Positions 1 through 9,784 of a stretch of 51,604 nucleotides of DNA are shown in pieces. Origin of the DNA: Myxococcaceae bacterium (lineage in GTDB: Bacteria > Myxococcota > Myxococcia > Myxococcales > Myxococcaceae); contig JADGRA010000049.1 of NCBI GenBank assembly GCA_017881265.1, forward strand, positions 1 to 51,604, read 5' to 3'. The notes under the pieces were generated by a model. It did not search any database. It was not told the DNA's origin and saw only the letters and a program-made list of their open reading frames with translations. The stretch's first letter is position 1; every line of letters begins with the position of its first letter. The position numbers and the translations under genes are program-made.

Positions 1-417
1 GCGGGCGCCTCGGCGCTGTGGGTGGCCAACCGCACGGCGGACCGCGCGGTGCGGCTGGCGGCGGCCTTCGGCGGCCGCGCCGTGCCGCTTCAGGCCGGGG
101 CGCTGCAGCCAGTCCTCGAAGACGTGGACGTCCTGGTGCAGGCGAGTGCCGCCGGGCTCGGTCGCCCAGCGGAGACGGCGCTCCCGGCAGGCTGCGTGCT
201 ACACGGGAGCCTCACGGTGCTGGACATGGTGTACCAACCCCTCGAGACGGCGCTGTTGCGGCAGGCCCGGGCCGCCGGGGCGCAGGGCGTGGACGGGCTG
301 TGGATGCTCATCCACCAGGCCCTGGAGCAGCTGCGGCTGTGGACCCACGTGGAGGCGCCGGCCGGGCTGGCCGCGACGCTGCACCAGGACTTGCTGGGGG
401 AGGTCCCCTTCCTGTGA
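1..417 (+). CDS. aroE: Shikimate dehydrogenase, C-terminal part (5' end outside window)
   Basis: Reads in frame from base 1 to the TGA at 415-417; the N-terminal substrate domain lies upstream of the window. The NADP-binding segment shows VANRTADRA, the usual NRT-x-RA motif that reads the NADP 2'-phosphate. It is followed by DVLVQASAAGL (family: D-x-(L/I)-x-N-A-(T/S)-x-G) and a C-terminal GVDGLWMLIHQALEQLRLWT helix typical of AroE. The enzyme reduces 3-dehydroshikimate to shikimate in the cytoplasm. Its TGA overlaps the GTG of the next gene (GTGA), so it is the upstream member of the aroE-aroCK-aroB-aroQ operon. The usual Asn of the NATSAG motif is Gln here, a small oddity. Confidence 0.9.
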   Translation, partial: AGASALWVANRTADRAVRLAAAFGGRAVPLQAGALQPVLEDVDVLVQASAAGLGRPAETALPAGCVLHGSLTVLDMVYQPLETALLRQARAAGAQGVDGLWMLIHQALEQLRLWTHVEAPAGLAATLHQDLLGEVPFL

Positions 418-2141
418 ATCGCCGGCTGCGCTTCCTGACCGCCGGGGAGAGTCATGGCCCGGCCCTCCTCGGCATCCTCGAGGGGCTTCCGGCGGGACTG
501 CCGCTGCAGGCCTCGGACCTGGACCGGGACCTCGCCCGCCGGCAGAAGGGCTATGGCCGCGGCGGGCGGATGCAGATTGAAACCGACACGGCAGAAATCC
601 TCTCCGGCGTCCGCTTCGGCACGACGCTGGGCTCGCCCTTGGGCCTTCTGGTGCGCAACCGCGACTGGGAGAACTGGACGGAACGGATGCGGGTGGAACC
701 GGGGCCGAAGGACGCGCGGCCCGTCCGCGTGCCGCGCCCCGGACACACGGACCTCGCCGGCGCCCTCAAATACGGGCAGACGGGGGACTTGCGGGACGTG
801 CTGGAACGCGCCTCGGCGCGCGAGACCGCCATGCGGGTGGCGCTGGGCGCCGCGGCGCGCGCGCTGCTGCGGGACTTGGGCATCCAGGTGGGCAGCTATG
901 TGCGCAGCATCGGCCCGGTCGACGCCGACGACGCGGCCAGCGTCCTGCCGCAGCTGTTTCGCGAGGACGCGGAGGGCCTGGCGCTGCTGGCCGACGCCAC
1001 CGAGACGCGGGCCCTCACCGAGGAAGGTTCCGCCCGGCTGGTGCAGGCCATCCAGGAGGCGCAGCGCCGGCGCGACACCGTGGGCGGCGTCGTCGAGGTG
1101 GTGGCCACCGGGGTGCCGCCGGGCCTGGGGAGTCACGTCCAGGCCGACCGCAAGCTGGACGGGCGCCTCGGCGCGGCCCTCCTCTCCATCCAGGCCATCA
1201 AGGCGGTGGAGGTGGGGGACGGCATCCAGGGCGGGCGGGCCTACGGCAGCCAGACGCATGACCCGCTTCTGCTGCAGGGTGGACGGCTGGTGCGGACGCG
1301 TAACCACGCCGGCGGCCTGGAAGGCGGCATCACCAATGGCGAGCCGCTGGTGCTGCGCGCCGTCATGAAGCCCATCGCCACCGTGCCGGCAGCGTTGCCC
1401 TCCGTGCACCTAGGCACGCTGCAGGCTGTCCCGGCGCACGTGGAGAGAAGCGACACCTGTGCCGTCCCTGCCGCCGGCGTGGTGTGCGAGGCCATGGTGT
1501 GCCTGGCCCTGGCCGACGCGGTGCTGGAGGCCCTGGGTGGCGACACCATGGACGGCTTGCGCCACGGCTTTGCGCGGCTGCGCCTGTCGGCACGCACGGC
1601 GCCCGGGCAGGTGTTTCTCATCGGCCCCATGGGGGCAGGAAAGACGACGGTGGGCGAGCACCTGGCCCGGCTGCTGGGGCTGGCCTTCGTGGACTTGGAC
1701 GCGCAGCTGGAGGCGCGTGCGGGCAAGACGGTGGTCGAGCTGTTTGCGGCCGAGGGCGAGGAGGCTTTTCGCCGGCGGGAAGCCGAGGCCCTGGCCGAGC
1801 TGGAGCGCGGCGCGCCCGCGGTGGTGTCCCTCGGTGGCGGCACGCCGTGCAGCGAGGAGGCGTGGCGGCGGATGCGGCGCGCGGGCGTGGTGGTGGGGCT
1901 GCAGGCGGCGCCGGAGGAACTCCTCCGCCGGCTGGAGGCCGCCCCCGGCGGCATTGCCGCCCGGCCCTTGCTGCACGCTGGCGAGCCCGCCGCGCAGCTG
2001 ACGGCCCTTCTGCAGCAGCGCCAGCCCTGGTACGCGCGTGCGGATGCGCACCTGCGGACGGACGGCCTCTCCCCGGACGCCGCCGCCGGGGCGGTGCTGG
2101 GCCTGTTGCGCGCGCTTGCCGGACCGCTGGTGTCGCCGTGA
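414..2141 (+). CDS. aroC-aroK: Fused chorismate synthase - shikimate kinase
   Basis: A single open frame of 575 codons from GTG 414, chosen because it overlaps the aroE stop as GTGA and is followed directly by NRRLRFLTAGESHG. Residues 1 to about 385 are chorismate synthase: GESHG near residue 11, ASARETAMRVALGA, RNHAGGLEGGITNGEPL and ERSDTCAVPA are all present (FMN and EPSP binding). After a linker of about 12 residues, residues 400-575 are shikimate kinase: Walker A GPMGAGKTT with Lys410, DLDAQLEARAGKTV, an FRRREAEAL substrate arginine region, the GGGTP loop and AARPLL lid arginine. No stop separates the two, so both should be made as one polypeptide. The two activities are two steps apart in the pathway. 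An internal GTG at 1611 could also give free kinase. The next gene overlaps by GTGA. Confidence 0.93.
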   Translation: MNRRLRFLTAGESHGPALLGILEGLPAGLPLQASDLDRDLARRQKGYGRGGRMQIETDTAEILSGVRFGTTLGSPLGLLVRNRDWENWTERMRVEPGPKDARPVRVPRPGHTDLAGALKYGQTGDLRDVLERASARETAMRVALGAAARALLRDLGIQVGSYVRSIGPVDADDAASVLPQLFREDAEGLALLADATETRALTEEGSARLVQAIQEAQRRRDTVGGVVEVVATGVPPGLGSHVQADRKLDGRLGAALLSIQAIKAVEVGDGIQGGRAYGSQTHDPLLLQGGRLVRTRNHAGGLEGGITNGEPLVLRAVMKPIATVPAALPSVHLGTLQAVPAHVERSDTCAVPAAGVVCEAMVCLALADAVLEALGGDTMDGLRHGFARLRLSARTAPGQVFLIGPMGAGKTTVGEHLARLLGLAFVDLDAQLEARAGKTVVELFAAEGEEAFRRREAEALAELERGAPAVVSLGGGTPCSEEAWRRMRRAGVVVGLQAAPEELLRRLEAAPGGIAARPLLHAGEPAAQLTALLQQRQPWYARADAHLRTDGLSPDAAAGAVLGLLRALAGPLVSP

Positions 2142-3232
2142 CGGTGACGGCCTGGGTGACTTCGGCGTCGGGGCGCTACCCGGTGCGGGTGGGCCGTGGC
2201 TTGTTGTCGGGGCTGGGCCCGGGGCTGCGGAGGTCCGGCTTCCAGGGCCAGGTGGCTGTCGTCTCGGACGCGACGGTGCTGGAGGCCTGGGGGCCGGTGC
2301 TGCTGCTGAATCTCGAGTCGGCCGGCTATTCGCCCACCGTGCTCAGCGTCGTGCCGGGCGAGGCGAGCAAGACGGTGGCCACGGCCGAGATTTTCTGGGG
2401 CCGGCTGATTGAAGCCGGCTTCGGGCGCAGCGACGTGTTGCTGGCCTGCGGCGGGGGCGTGGTGGGGGACCTTGGCGGCTTCGTCGCCGCCACCTTTCAC
2501 CGGGGCATGCGGTTTCTCCAAGTCCCCACCACGCTGCTTGCCCAGGTGGACGCCAGCATCGGCGGCAAGGTGGCCGTCGACCACCGGCTGGGCAAAAACT
2601 TGGTGGGCGCCTTCTACCCGCCGGAGCAGGTGGTGGCCGACGTGGAGACGCTGGCGACGCTGCCGCCGCGCGAGCGCTGGAATGGGCTTGCCGAGGTGGT
2701 GAAGGTGGCGCTGGTGCGGGACGCGGACTTCGTCGCGGAGTTGGAGCGGGACCTGGAAGGCCTGGCCGAGGGGCCCGTCACGGAAAGGCTGGAAGCGGTG
2801 GTGGCGCGCGCCGCCGCCCTCAAGGCGGACGTCGTCTCGGCGGACGAGCGCGAGGCGGGCCTCCGCATGCTGCTCAACTTCGGCCACACCCTGGGCCACG
2901 CGCTGGAGGTGGCCACCGGCTACGCGCCCCTGTCCCACGGGGAGGCGGTGGTGACCGGCATGAAAGTGGCCTGCCGTCTGTCGCACCGCCTGGGCCGGCT
3001 GGACGCGGCGGAGGAACAGCGCGCCCTGGCCCTGCTCGACCGCTTCCCGCGTCCCTTGGGGGTGGTGCCGCCCGAGCGTGAGGCGCTCCGCGCCGCGGCC
3101 CTTCGGGACAAGAAGGCGGTGGCCGGGACGCTGCGCTACGTGGTGCTGCTGTCCATCGGCCAGGGGGCCGTCGAGGCCTTGCCCAGCGAGCGGCTGGACG
3201 AGGCCGTGGAACTGGCCCTGGAGGGGCTGTGA
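2138..3232 (+). CDS. aroB: 3-dehydroquinate synthase
   Basis: 364 codons from GTG 2138, which overlaps the TGA of the aroC-aroK fusion as GTGA. It converts DAHP to 3-dehydroquinate using NAD and a divalent metal. Visible signatures are GEASKTV (residues 74-80), the NAD glycine-rich segment [11 protein letters not shown] near 105-115, [15 protein letters not shown] near 130-144 with the catalytic lysine, [10 protein letters not shown], the metal Glu in GLAEVVK and the metal histidines in [11 protein letters not shown] plus SHGEAV. Length is normal for the family (about 360). Translation is probably coupled both to the fusion upstream and to aroQ downstream, which starts inside its stop codon. 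Confidence 0.96.
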   Translation: MTVTAWVTSASGRYPVRVGRGLLSGLGPGLRRSGFQGQVAVVSDATVLEAWGPVLLLNLESAGYSPTVLSVVPGEASKTVATAEIFWGRLIEAGFGRSDVLLACGGGVVGDLGGFVAATFHRGMRFLQVPTTLLAQVDASIGGKVAVDHRLGKNLVGAFYPPEQVVADVETLATLPPRERWNGLAEVVKVALVRDADFVAELERDLEGLAEGPVTERLEAVVARAAALKADVVSADEREAGLRMLLNFGHTLGHALEVATGYAPLSHGEAVVTGMKVACRLSHRLGRLDAAEEQRALALLDRFPRPLGVVPPEREALRAAALRDKKAVAGTLRYVVLLSIGQGAVEALPSERLDEAVELALEGL

Positions 3233-3657
3233 ATGTCCTCGTCCTGCATGGGCCCAACCTCAACCTCCTCGGCGAGCGAGAGCCCCACCTGTACGGCCGC
3301 ACCACCCTGGCCGAGCTGGACGCCCAGCTGGCCGCCCGGGCGGCCGAGCTGGGCATGGCCATCCGCTGCTACCAGAGCAACCACGAGGGTTCCCTCATCG
3401 ACTTCCTCCAGGCGGAACGGAGGTGGGCGCGAGGCCTGCTTTTGAATGCCGGGGCCCTCACCCACACTTCCTGGGCGCTGCACGACGCGGTGAGGGCGGT
3501 GGGGCTGCCGTGCGTCGAGGTCCACTTGACGGACGTACAGACGCGGGAAGCCTGGCGGCACTTCAGTGTCTTGGAAGGCATCCGCCAGGCCGTCTTCTCA
3601 GGCAAGGGCGTCGAGTCGTACCTGGAGGGCTTGGCCTTCCTCGCCTCGCACGGCTGA
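3229..3657 (+). CDS. aroQ: Type II 3-dehydroquinate dehydratase
   Basis: 142 codons from GTG 3229, overlapping the aroB stop as GTGA. The N-terminal [15 protein letters not shown] with LYG supplies the catalytic arginine and tyrosine of the flexible lid. [12 protein letters not shown] carries the conserved Asn and His of the active site (family form NPGAYTHTS), and VEVHLTDV is the EVH(L/I)SN-type motif. This is the small dodecameric type II enzyme, unrelated to type I AroD, and it makes 3-dehydroshikimate, the substrate of AroE at the head of this operon. It is the last visible gene of the shikimate operon; about 115 bases with inverted repeats separate it from the molybdenum hydroxylase genes. 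Confidence 0.95.
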   Translation: MNVLVLHGPNLNLLGEREPHLYGRTTLAELDAQLAARAAELGMAIRCYQSNHEGSLIDFLQAERRWARGLLLNAGALTHTSWALHDAVRAVGLPCVEVHLTDVQTREAWRHFSVLEGIRQAVFSGKGVESYLEGLAFLASHG

Positions 3658-3687
3658 GAGGCGGGCAAGCCGCGCGCCTCGAGGGTG

Positions 3688-3703
3688 GGCGCCAGCAGGC
3701 GCC
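3688..3703 (+). terminator. Inverted repeat after aroQ, weak terminator candidate
   Basis: GGCGCC-AGCA-GGCGCC is a perfect 6-bp stem with a 4-base loop, about 30 bases after the aroQ stop. No T-tract follows, so a rho-independent role is not secure; it may mark the end of the aro transcript or lie in the leader of the next operon. Confidence 0.3.
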
Positions 3704-3773
3704 GGCTGTTAGCGTCCGCCGCGGGTGGCCCGCGCCAGGGCGCGCCCCGTCGCAGCGGAGGAGAGAGACGGCT

Positions 3774-4238
3774 ATGGCAAACCTCAGCTTCACCCTCAAC
3801 GGACGGCCACAGACTCTCGACGTCGACGCAGCCATGCCCCTGTTGTGGGTGCTGCGCGACGTGCTGGGGTTGACGGGCACCAAGTTCAGCTGCGGCATCG
3901 CCCAGTGCGGGGCCTGCACCGTCCTCCTCGACGGCAAGCCCATGCGCAGCTGCGTGGTGGCCGTCTCCTCCGCCGCCGGCAAGCACGTCACCACCATTGA
4001 AGGGCTGTCGACGGATGGGAGTCACCCGGTGCAGCGGGCCTGGGTGGCGGAGCAGGTGCCGCAGTGTGGCTACTGCCAGTCCGGGCAAATTCTCAGCGCG
4101 GTGGCGCTGCTGGCCGAGAAGAAGGCGCCCACCGAGGCCGACATCGACGCGGCCATGTCCGGCAACTTCTGCCGGTGCGGGACGTACTCCCGCATCCGCA
4201 AGGCCATCCACCGCGCGGCCAAGGAGACGGCGCCATGA
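3774..4238 (+). CDS. [2Fe-2S] subunit of molybdenum hydroxylase (IorA-like)
   Basis: 154 codons from ATG 3774, preceded by a strong ribosome site (GGAGGAGAG at about 3757-3765). Eight cysteines bind two [2Fe-2S] clusters: C40, C45, C48 and C60 in the plant-ferredoxin-like N-terminal half ([11 protein letters not shown]...C), and C98, C101, C133, C135 in the helical C-terminal half (QCGYCQSGQ...NFCRCGTY). This is the small electron-transfer subunit of xanthine-oxidase-family enzymes, closest in form to the two-subunit isoquinoline 1-oxidoreductase type that lacks an FAD subunit. Its stop overlaps the ATG of the catalytic subunit (ATGA). It has no signal peptide, so it is probably carried across the membrane with the Tat-signal-bearing partner. 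Confidence 0.92.
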   Translation: MANLSFTLNGRPQTLDVDAAMPLLWVLRDVLGLTGTKFSCGIAQCGACTVLLDGKPMRSCVVAVSSAAGKHVTTIEGLSTDGSHPVQRAWVAEQVPQCGYCQSGQILSAVALLAEKKAPTEADIDAAMSGNFCRCGTYSRIRKAIHRAAKETAP

Positions 4239-6340
4239 ACGGCCTCCTCAACGTCAGCCGACGGAAGTTTCTCCAGGCCACCGTGGTGGGCGGCACCGGG
4301 CTGGTGCTGGGCGTCTCCTTCCGGAGCGCCGAGGCCGCCGCCCCTCAGCGCTTCGAGCCGAACGCCTTCCTCGCCATCGACGGCTCCGGCCGCGTCACCA
4401 TCTGGGTGGCCAAGTCCGAGATGGGGCAGGGCGTCCGCACCGCCTTGCCCATGGTGGTCGCCGACGAATTGGAAGCGGACTGGGCCATGGTGCACGTCGA
4501 GCAGGCGCTCGCCGAGCCGAAGTACGGGCGGATGGGGACGGGCGGCAGCTCCAGTGTCCGCAACTCCTACCTGCCGCTGCGCAAAGCCGGTGCCGCTGCC
4601 CGGGAGATGATGGTGTCCGCGGCCGCGGCACGCTGGGGCGTGGAGGCCAGTGGCTGCCGCGCCGAGTCCGGCGTGGTGCTTCATGCCCCGACTGGCCGGC
4701 GCCTGGCCTACGGAGAGCTGGTGGCCGAGGCGGCCAAGCTTCCGGTGCCGGCCGACCCAAAGCTGAAGGACCCGGGCCAGTTTCGCTACATCGGCACGCC
4801 CATGCCGCGGGTGGACATTCCCGCCAAGGTGAATGGCAGCGCGGTGTACGGCATCGACGTCCGCGTCCCCAACATGCTGGTGGCCACCGTCGTGCGCTGT
4901 CCGGTGGTGGGCGGCAAGTTGTCCAAGCTGGACGACAGTGCCGCCCGGGCCGTGCCGGGGGTGCGCCGGGTGGTGCCGATGGAGTCGGGCGTGGCTGTCG
5001 TCGCCGAGTCCACCTGGCCCGCGCTGCGCGGGCGCCAGGCGCTGGTGGTGTCCTGGGATGAGGGTCCGCATGCCGGGCTGGGGCAGGACAGCATCTGGCA
5101 GCAGCTGGAGACGGCCGTCCAGAAGCCCGCCGCCGTCGCCCGGGCCACGGGAAACGTCACCCGGGCGCTTGCCGCAGGCCGCACGCTGGAAGCCACCTAC
5201 CAGGCCCCGCTGTTGGCCCACCTCACCATGGAGCCGCAGAACTGCGTGGCGGACGTGCAACCGGACGGCTGCGAGGTGTGGGCGCCGACGCAGGTGCCGG
5301 ACCGCGCGCGAGCCGTGGTGGCGAAGCTTTTGGGCATCAACCCCGAGCGCGTCGTCGTTCACACCACCTTCCTCGGCGGCGGCTTTGGCCGCCGGCTGGA
5401 GACGGACGCGGTGGTGGAAGCGGTCCAGCTGTCCCGGGCCGTCGCCGCACCGGTGAAGGTCCTCTGGACATTGGACGACGACTTCGCCCACGACTTCTAC
5501 CGTCCCCCCAGCGTGCACCGCCTGTTTGGCGCCCTCGACGCGGCTGGGCAGCCCCTGGCGTGGCTGCACCGCCTCTCGGTGCCCTCGCGCTCCCCGGAGC
5601 GGCTGAAGAATGGCATCGACGAGGGTGCCCTCACCGGGGCCCTGCAGGTGCCGTACGGCTTCCCCAACCTGGCCGTGGAATTCGCCGCCAGCGCCACGCC
5701 CGTCCAGCTGGGCGCCTGGCGTAGCGTCGCCCACTCCTACAACGCCTTCGCGGTGGAGAGCTTCATCGACGAGCTGGCGCACTTCGCCGGTAAGGACCCA
5801 CTGGCCTTTCGCCGTTCGCTGCTGGCAGCGTCGCCGCGGCACCTGCGCGTCCTGGACTTGGTGGCGGACAAGGCCGGGTGGGGCAGGCCCGTCCCCAAGG
5901 GGCGCGGCCGGGGCTTGGCCGTCCACGAGTCCTTCGCCAGCGTGGTGGCCGAGGTGGTGGACGTTGTGGCGGAGGGCACGGGCTTCCGCGTGGAGAGGGT
6001 GGTGTGCGCCGTGGACTGCGGCACCGTCGTCAACCCCAACACGGTGGAGGCCCAGGTCGAGGGGGGCGTCACCTTCGGGCTGAGTGCGGCACTGCGGGAG
6101 GCCATCACCATCGACCAGGGCCGGACAGTGCAGACGTCCCTGTCCGAGTATGCGCCCTTGCGCATGCGAGAGGCACCCGTCGTCGAGGTGCACGTGGTGA
6201 AGACGAATGAGCCGCCGGGCGGCATCGGTGAGCCGGGCGTCCCGCCGCTCGCCCCGGCTGTCGCCAACGCCGTCTTCGCCGCCACCGGCAAGCGTCTGCG
6301 CAAGCTGCCGCTTCAGCCGCCCAGCCGGGGCACTGGGTAG
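4235..6340 (+). CDS. Molybdopterin-binding catalytic subunit, Tat-exported (IorB-like)
   Basis: 701 codons from ATG 4235, overlapping the [2Fe-2S] subunit gene by ATGA. The N-terminus has a twin-arginine motif (SRRKFLQ, Arg9-Arg10), a hydrophobic stretch and an Ala-x-Ala-like cut near residue 35, so the complex should be periplasmic. Family landmarks are [20 protein letters not shown] (Moco contact), [33 protein letters not shown] and [18 protein letters not shown] near the C-terminus with the catalytic-Glu region. Such enzymes hydroxylate N-heteroaromatics or oxidise aldehydes and pass electrons to a membrane acceptor. The substrate cannot be read from sequence. No cytochrome c or XdhC-type maturation gene is adjacent. 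Confidence 0.9.
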   Translation: MNGLLNVSRRKFLQATVVGGTGLVLGVSFRSAEAAAPQRFEPNAFLAIDGSGRVTIWVAKSEMGQGVRTALPMVVADELEADWAMVHVEQALAEPKYGRMGTGGSSSVRNSYLPLRKAGAAAREMMVSAAAARWGVEASGCRAESGVVLHAPTGRRLAYGELVAEAAKLPVPADPKLKDPGQFRYIGTPMPRVDIPAKVNGSAVYGIDVRVPNMLVATVVRCPVVGGKLSKLDDSAARAVPGVRRVVPMESGVAVVAESTWPALRGRQALVVSWDEGPHAGLGQDSIWQQLETAVQKPAAVARATGNVTRALAAGRTLEATYQAPLLAHLTMEPQNCVADVQPDGCEVWAPTQVPDRARAVVAKLLGINPERVVVHTTFLGGGFGRRLETDAVVEAVQLSRAVAAPVKVLWTLDDDFAHDFYRPPSVHRLFGALDAAGQPLAWLHRLSVPSRSPERLKNGIDEGALTGALQVPYGFPNLAVEFAASATPVQLGAWRSVAHSYNAFAVESFIDELAHFAGKDPLAFRRSLLAASPRHLRVLDLVADKAGWGRPVPKGRGRGLAVHESFASVVAEVVDVVAEGTGFRVERVVCAVDCGTVVNPNTVEAQVEGGVTFGLSAALREAITIDQGRTVQTSLSEYAPLRMREAPVVEVHVVKTNEPPGGIGEPGVPPLAPAVANAVFAATGKRLRKLPLQPPSRGTG

Positions 6341-6361
6341 CGAGCCCCCGGAGAGGGCCGG

Positions 6362-7159
6362 TCAGCGCGCGGCGTGGACCGCCGCGGCGAGGCTGCGCAC
6401 AAGGGAAAGGCCCTCACTTGCGTCCCTTCCGCCCCGGTGCAGGGCCTCCACCAGTGCGCTTCCCACCACCACCGCGTCGGCGTGCGCTGCCAGCGCGCGC
6501 GCCTGCTCCGGCGTCGAGACCCCGAAGCCCACCGCCACCGGGGCCGAGGACGCGGCACGCGCCTCTCTCAGCTTGGCCGGGAGGTCCGCCGGGAGCTCGG
6601 CCCGGGTGCCGGTGACGCCCGTCACGCTGACGAAGTAGAGGAAGCCGCGGGTGGCCTGGCCGATGGCCCGAAGCCGCCCCGGCGGCGTGGTGGGCGCCGC
6701 CAAGAGGACGAGGGAGAGGCCCGAGGCTTGGGCCAGCTCGCCCAGGGTGTGGGATTCCTCCAGCGGCAAGTCCGCCACCAGGACGCCGTCCGCGCCCGCC
6801 TCGGCGGCCTGGGTGACGAAAGGTGCAAGTCCCATCCGGACAATGGGATTCATGTAGCCGAAGAGGACGAGGGGGACGCTGCAGCCGCCCTGGCGCAGCT
6901 GGCGCACCATGGCCAGCACCGCCGACAGGGTGGTGCCGGACTGCAGCGCGCGCTGCGCAGCGGCCTGGATGGTGGGGCCGTCGGCCAGCGGGTCTGAGAA
7001 GGGGACGCCCAGTTCCACCACGTCCGCCCCGGCCTCCGCCAGCTGCGGCACAAGGCGTTCCGTGGCAGCGAGGTCAGGGTCCCCGGCGCACACGTACACC
7101 ACCAGTGCCTTGCGCCCCGTGCCGCGGCTGTCCGCGAAGAGGCGCTCCAGCCGGTTCAC
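6362..7159 (-). CDS. trpA: Tryptophan synthase alpha chain
   Basis: 265 codons, GTG at 7159 overlapping the trpB stop as [14 protein letters not shown] near the N-terminus, [19 protein letters not shown] with the catalytic Glu and Asp, FGYMNPI and the C-terminal [13 protein letters not shown] and VVVGSAL phosphate loop identify TrpA. It cleaves indole-3-glycerol phosphate and channels indole to TrpB. It is the last gene of the trp operon and ends 21 bases from the convergently read molybdenum hydroxylase gene; no clear terminator lies in that gap. Confidence 0.96.
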   Translation of the reverse strand: MNRLERLFADSRGTGRKALVVYVCAGDPDLAATERLVPQLAEAGADVVELGVPFSDPLADGPTIQAAAQRALQSGTTLSAVLAMVRQLRQGGCSVPLVLFGYMNPIVRMGLAPFVTQAAEAGADGVLVADLPLEESHTLGELAQASGLSLVLLAAPTTPPGRLRAIGQATRGFLYFVSVTGVTGTRAELPADLPAKLREARAASSAPVAVGFGVSTPEQARALAAHADAVVVGSALVEALHRGGRDASEGLSLVRSLAAAVHAAR

Positions 7160-8364
7160 GTCGTCGCCCCGGGCCTCCGGCGCGCAATTTCCGCCAGCGC
7201 ATGCCCCAGGTCCTTGTCGCCGCGGCCGGACAAATTCACCAGCACCCGCTTGCCGGTGCCCAGTTCCCGGGCGACGTCCCGGGCGCGCGCCAGGGCGTGG
7301 GACGTCTCGAGCGCCGGGAGGATGCCTTCCAGGGCGCAGCATTCCTGGAAGGCCTCCAGCGCTTCGTCGTCCGTCGCCGTGCGCACATCCAGCCGGCCGA
7401 CGTCCCGCAGGTAGGCGAGTTCCGGCCCGACGCCCGGGTAGTCCAGCCCGGCGCTGACGGAGTGGGCCTCGGCCACCTGGCCGTCGTCCGTCTGCAGCAC
7501 GCTGCTGGCCGAGCCGTGCAGCACGCCGAAGCGTCCGGCGGACAGCGAGGCGCCGTGCTTGCCGGTGGCCAGCCCCTCGCCGCCAGCCTCCACCGCCACC
7601 AGGCGCACGGCCGTGTCCGGGAGGAAGGCGGTGAAGACGCCCAGCGCGTTGCTTCCGCCGCCCACGCACGCCACCACCGCGTCGGGCAGGGCGTCGAAGC
7701 GCTGCAGGCACTGGGCGCGCGCCTCCTCGCCGATGACTCTCTGCAGCTCGCGCACCAGGGTGGGGTAGGGGTGCGGGCCGGCCACGCTGCCGATGACGTA
7801 GAAGGTGTCCCGGACGTGCGTCACCCAGGCCCGGATGGCCTCGTTCATCGCGTCCTTCAGCGTGCGGCTGCCGGTTTCCACCGCCCGGATGGTGGCGCCA
7901 AACAGACGCATGCGCTGGACGTTGGGGGACTGGCGGCGCACGTCCTCGGCCCCCATGAAGACTTCGCACGGCAGCCCGAAGCGCGCGCAGGTGGCCGCGG
8001 TGGCCACCCCGTGCTGGCCGGCGCCTGTCTCCGCAATAATTCGGGACTTCCCCATGCGGAGCGCCAGGCGCACCTGCCCCACCGTGTTGTTCAGCTTGTG
8101 CGCCCCGGTGTGCAGCAAGTCCTCGCGCTTCAGCCACACCTCGGCGCCGCCGAATTTCGCCGTGAGGCGCTCGGCCAGCATGAGGGGCGTCGGCCGGCCG
8201 CCGAAGTCCCGGAGGTCCGTGACCACCGCGTCCAAGAAGCCCCGGTCCACGCGCGCCTCCGCCCAGGCTTTCTCCAACTCCTCCAGCGCCGGGATGAGGG
8301 TTTCCGGCACGTAGCGGCCGCCGTACGGGCCGAAGCGGCCGTGCACTGTCTCGGCAGGCGTCAC
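7156..8364 (-). CDS. trpB: Tryptophan synthase beta chain
   Basis: 402 codons from GTG 8364, which overlaps the trpF stop as GTGA. It starts with a normal N-terminus ([16 protein letters not shown]) and has [14 protein letters not shown] with the PLP lysine at residue 90, [12 protein letters not shown], the PLP phosphate loop [10 protein letters not shown] and the C-terminal [12 protein letters not shown]. It condenses indole with serine to tryptophan. It is a type 1 TrpB that pairs with the alpha chain encoded immediately downstream, and overlaps that gene as GTGA, giving coupled synthesis of the two subunits. Confidence 0.96.
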   Translation of the reverse strand: MTPAETVHGRFGPYGGRYVPETLIPALEELEKAWAEARVDRGFLDAVVTDLRDFGGRPTPLMLAERLTAKFGGAEVWLKREDLLHTGAHKLNNTVGQVRLALRMGKSRIIAETGAGQHGVATAATCARFGLPCEVFMGAEDVRRQSPNVQRMRLFGATIRAVETGSRTLKDAMNEAIRAWVTHVRDTFYVIGSVAGPHPYPTLVRELQRVIGEEARAQCLQRFDALPDAVVACVGGGSNALGVFTAFLPDTAVRLVAVEAGGEGLATGKHGASLSAGRFGVLHGSASSVLQTDDGQVAEAHSVSAGLDYPGVGPELAYLRDVGRLDVRTATDDEALEAFQECCALEGILPALETSHALARARDVARELGTGKRVLVNLSGRGDKDLGHALAEIARRRPGATT

Positions 8365-8987
8365 CGCTTTGCCTCCGCGGCCCGCACGGCCGCGACGAAA
8401 GCCAGCACCCGGGAAGCATCCTTGATGCCGGGCGCACTCTCCACGCCGGAAGCGACGTCGACGCCGTCCGGTGCGGCCCGCACAATGGCCTCGCCGACGT
8501 TGTCCGGCGTCAGGCCACCGGCCAGCCAGACGGGTAGGCGCCAGGCGCGCACCCACGGCACCAGGGCCCAGTCGAAGCGACGTCCGCCCCCACCCAGGCC
8601 CTCCACGTGCGCGTCCAGCAACACCGCGGCGGCCGCCCGCGACGGCATGCCAGGCAGGGACTCGGGTCCGGAGATGCGCACCACCTGCCACAGCGGGGCG
8701 CCCACGCCGACATAGTCCTGCGGGTCCTCGTCACCGTGCAACTGCACGGCGCCGAGACGTGCGCGCTCCACCGCGATGCGGACCTCCGCCGGTGGGGCCC
8801 GGACAAAGACGCCCACCCGCAGGACATGCGCCGGGACACTGCTGGCCAGCCGCTCGGCGGCGTCCAGCGTCAGGTAGCGCTTGCTTTGCGGCCAGAAGTT
8901 GAAGCCGACCGCATCCACGCCCGCCTCCACGCACGTGCGGACGTCCTCGGCGCGCGTGAGTCCACACACCTTCACTTGGGTGGGCAT
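8361..8987 (-). CDS. trpF: Phosphoribosylanthranilate isomerase
   Basis: 208 codons from ATG 8987. [12 protein letters not shown] near the N-terminus holds the catalytic Cys; [26 protein letters not shown] (catalytic Asp) and [10 protein letters not shown] complete the TIM barrel, and [16 protein letters not shown] forms the phosphate-binding end. The enzyme performs the Amadori rearrangement between TrpD and TrpC. It is a stand-alone gene rather than the trpC-trpF fusion seen in enterobacteria. It overlaps trpC by 16 bases upstream and trpB by 4 bases downstream. Confidence 0.95.
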   Translation of the reverse strand: MPTQVKVCGLTRAEDVRTCVEAGVDAVGFNFWPQSKRYLTLDAAERLASSVPAHVLRVGVFVRAPPAEVRIAVERARLGAVQLHGDEDPQDYVGVGAPLWQVVRISGPESLPGMPSRAAAAVLLDAHVEGLGGGGRRFDWALVPWVRAWRLPVWLAGGLTPDNVGEAIVRAAPDGVDVASGVESAPGIKDASRVLAFVAAVRAAEAKR

Positions 8988-9784
8988 GGTGCCTCCGACA
9001 AAGCGCGGACGGCAGCTTCCGGGTCCTCTGCGCGCATGAGGGACTCGCCCACCAGTGCCGCGGTGGCCCCCGCCCGGGCCAGGGCGGTGAGGTCCGCGGC
9101 GGTGCGGATGCCACTCTCGGCCACCAATGTCCGGCCGGGGGCGCGCAGCGCCGGCGCCAGCCGGGCGAAGCGCCCCGGGTCCACCTGCAGTGTCTGCAGG
9201 TCGCGGGCGTTGACGCCCACCAGGGGGACGTCCAGTGCCGCCACTTGCGCTGCCTCGTCCTCGGAAACCACTTCGAGGAGCACGTCCAGCCCGAGGGCAC
9301 GTGCGCTGGCGGCGAGTTCCAAAAGGCGCGGCGGCTCCACCGCGCCGGCAATCAAAAGCACAGCGTCCGCGCCGGCGAGCGCCGCTTCCTCCACCATGTA
9401 GGGGTCGACCACGAAGTCCTTTCGAAGCAAGGGCACGTCTACCGCGGCGCGGACCCGCGCCAAGTCCTCCAGGCTACCCCCGAAGCGGGGTCCCTCGGTG
9501 AGGACACTCACGCACCGCGCGCCGCCCCGGACGTAGGCGCGGGCCAGGGCCGCAGCGTCCACCCCGTCTGCAATCCGCCCCGCCGAGGGCGAGGCGCGCT
9601 TCACCTCGCAGATGAGGGGGAAGCTGGTGCCCCCGAGCAGCGCCTGGCGAAAGCGGGGGAACCGCGGCGGCAGCCGGGCCGCCTCCGCCGGCACGCCCGG
9701 GCGGGCCCTCCGGCGACGGGCGCATTCCTGTTGGGCGGAGGCGACCAACTCGGCCAGCACGCCGCGGGGCGCATGCCACGTCAT
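8972..9784 (-). CDS. trpC: Indole-3-glycerol phosphate synthase
   Basis: 270 codons from ATG 9784, overlapping the trpD stop as ATGA. LICEVKRASPSAG (catalytic Lys), SVLTEGPRFGGSLEDL, PLLRKDFVVDPYMVEEA, DAVLLIAGAV, VGVNARDLQTLQVD and LVAESGIRTAADL follow the normal order of the (beta/alpha)8 barrel. It closes the pyrrole ring of indole-3-glycerol phosphate. It sits between trpD and trpF with overlaps on both sides, so it is certainly part of the single trp transcript. Confidence 0.96.
   Translation of the reverse strand: MTWHAPRGVLAELVASAQQECARRRRARPGVPAEAARLPPRFPRFRQALLGGTSFPLICEVKRASPSAGRIADGVDAAALARAYVRGGARCVSVLTEGPRFGGSLEDLARVRAAVDVPLLRKDFVVDPYMVEEAALAGADAVLLIAGAVEPPRLLELAASARALGLDVLLEVVSEDEAAQVAALDVPLVGVNARDLQTLQVDPGRFARLAPALRAPGRTLVAESGIRTAADLTALARAGATAALVGESLMRAEDPEAAVRALSEAPCPPK

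Noticed and set aside
1241-2986. A 581-codon minus-strand frame over aroC-aroK and aroB
   Set aside because: Antisense shadow of well-supported shikimate genes; low-complexity composition and no motif.
6341-6361. Shared terminator between convergent molybdenum hydroxylase and trpA
   Set aside because: The 21-base gap has no stem of useful length and no T-run on either strand.
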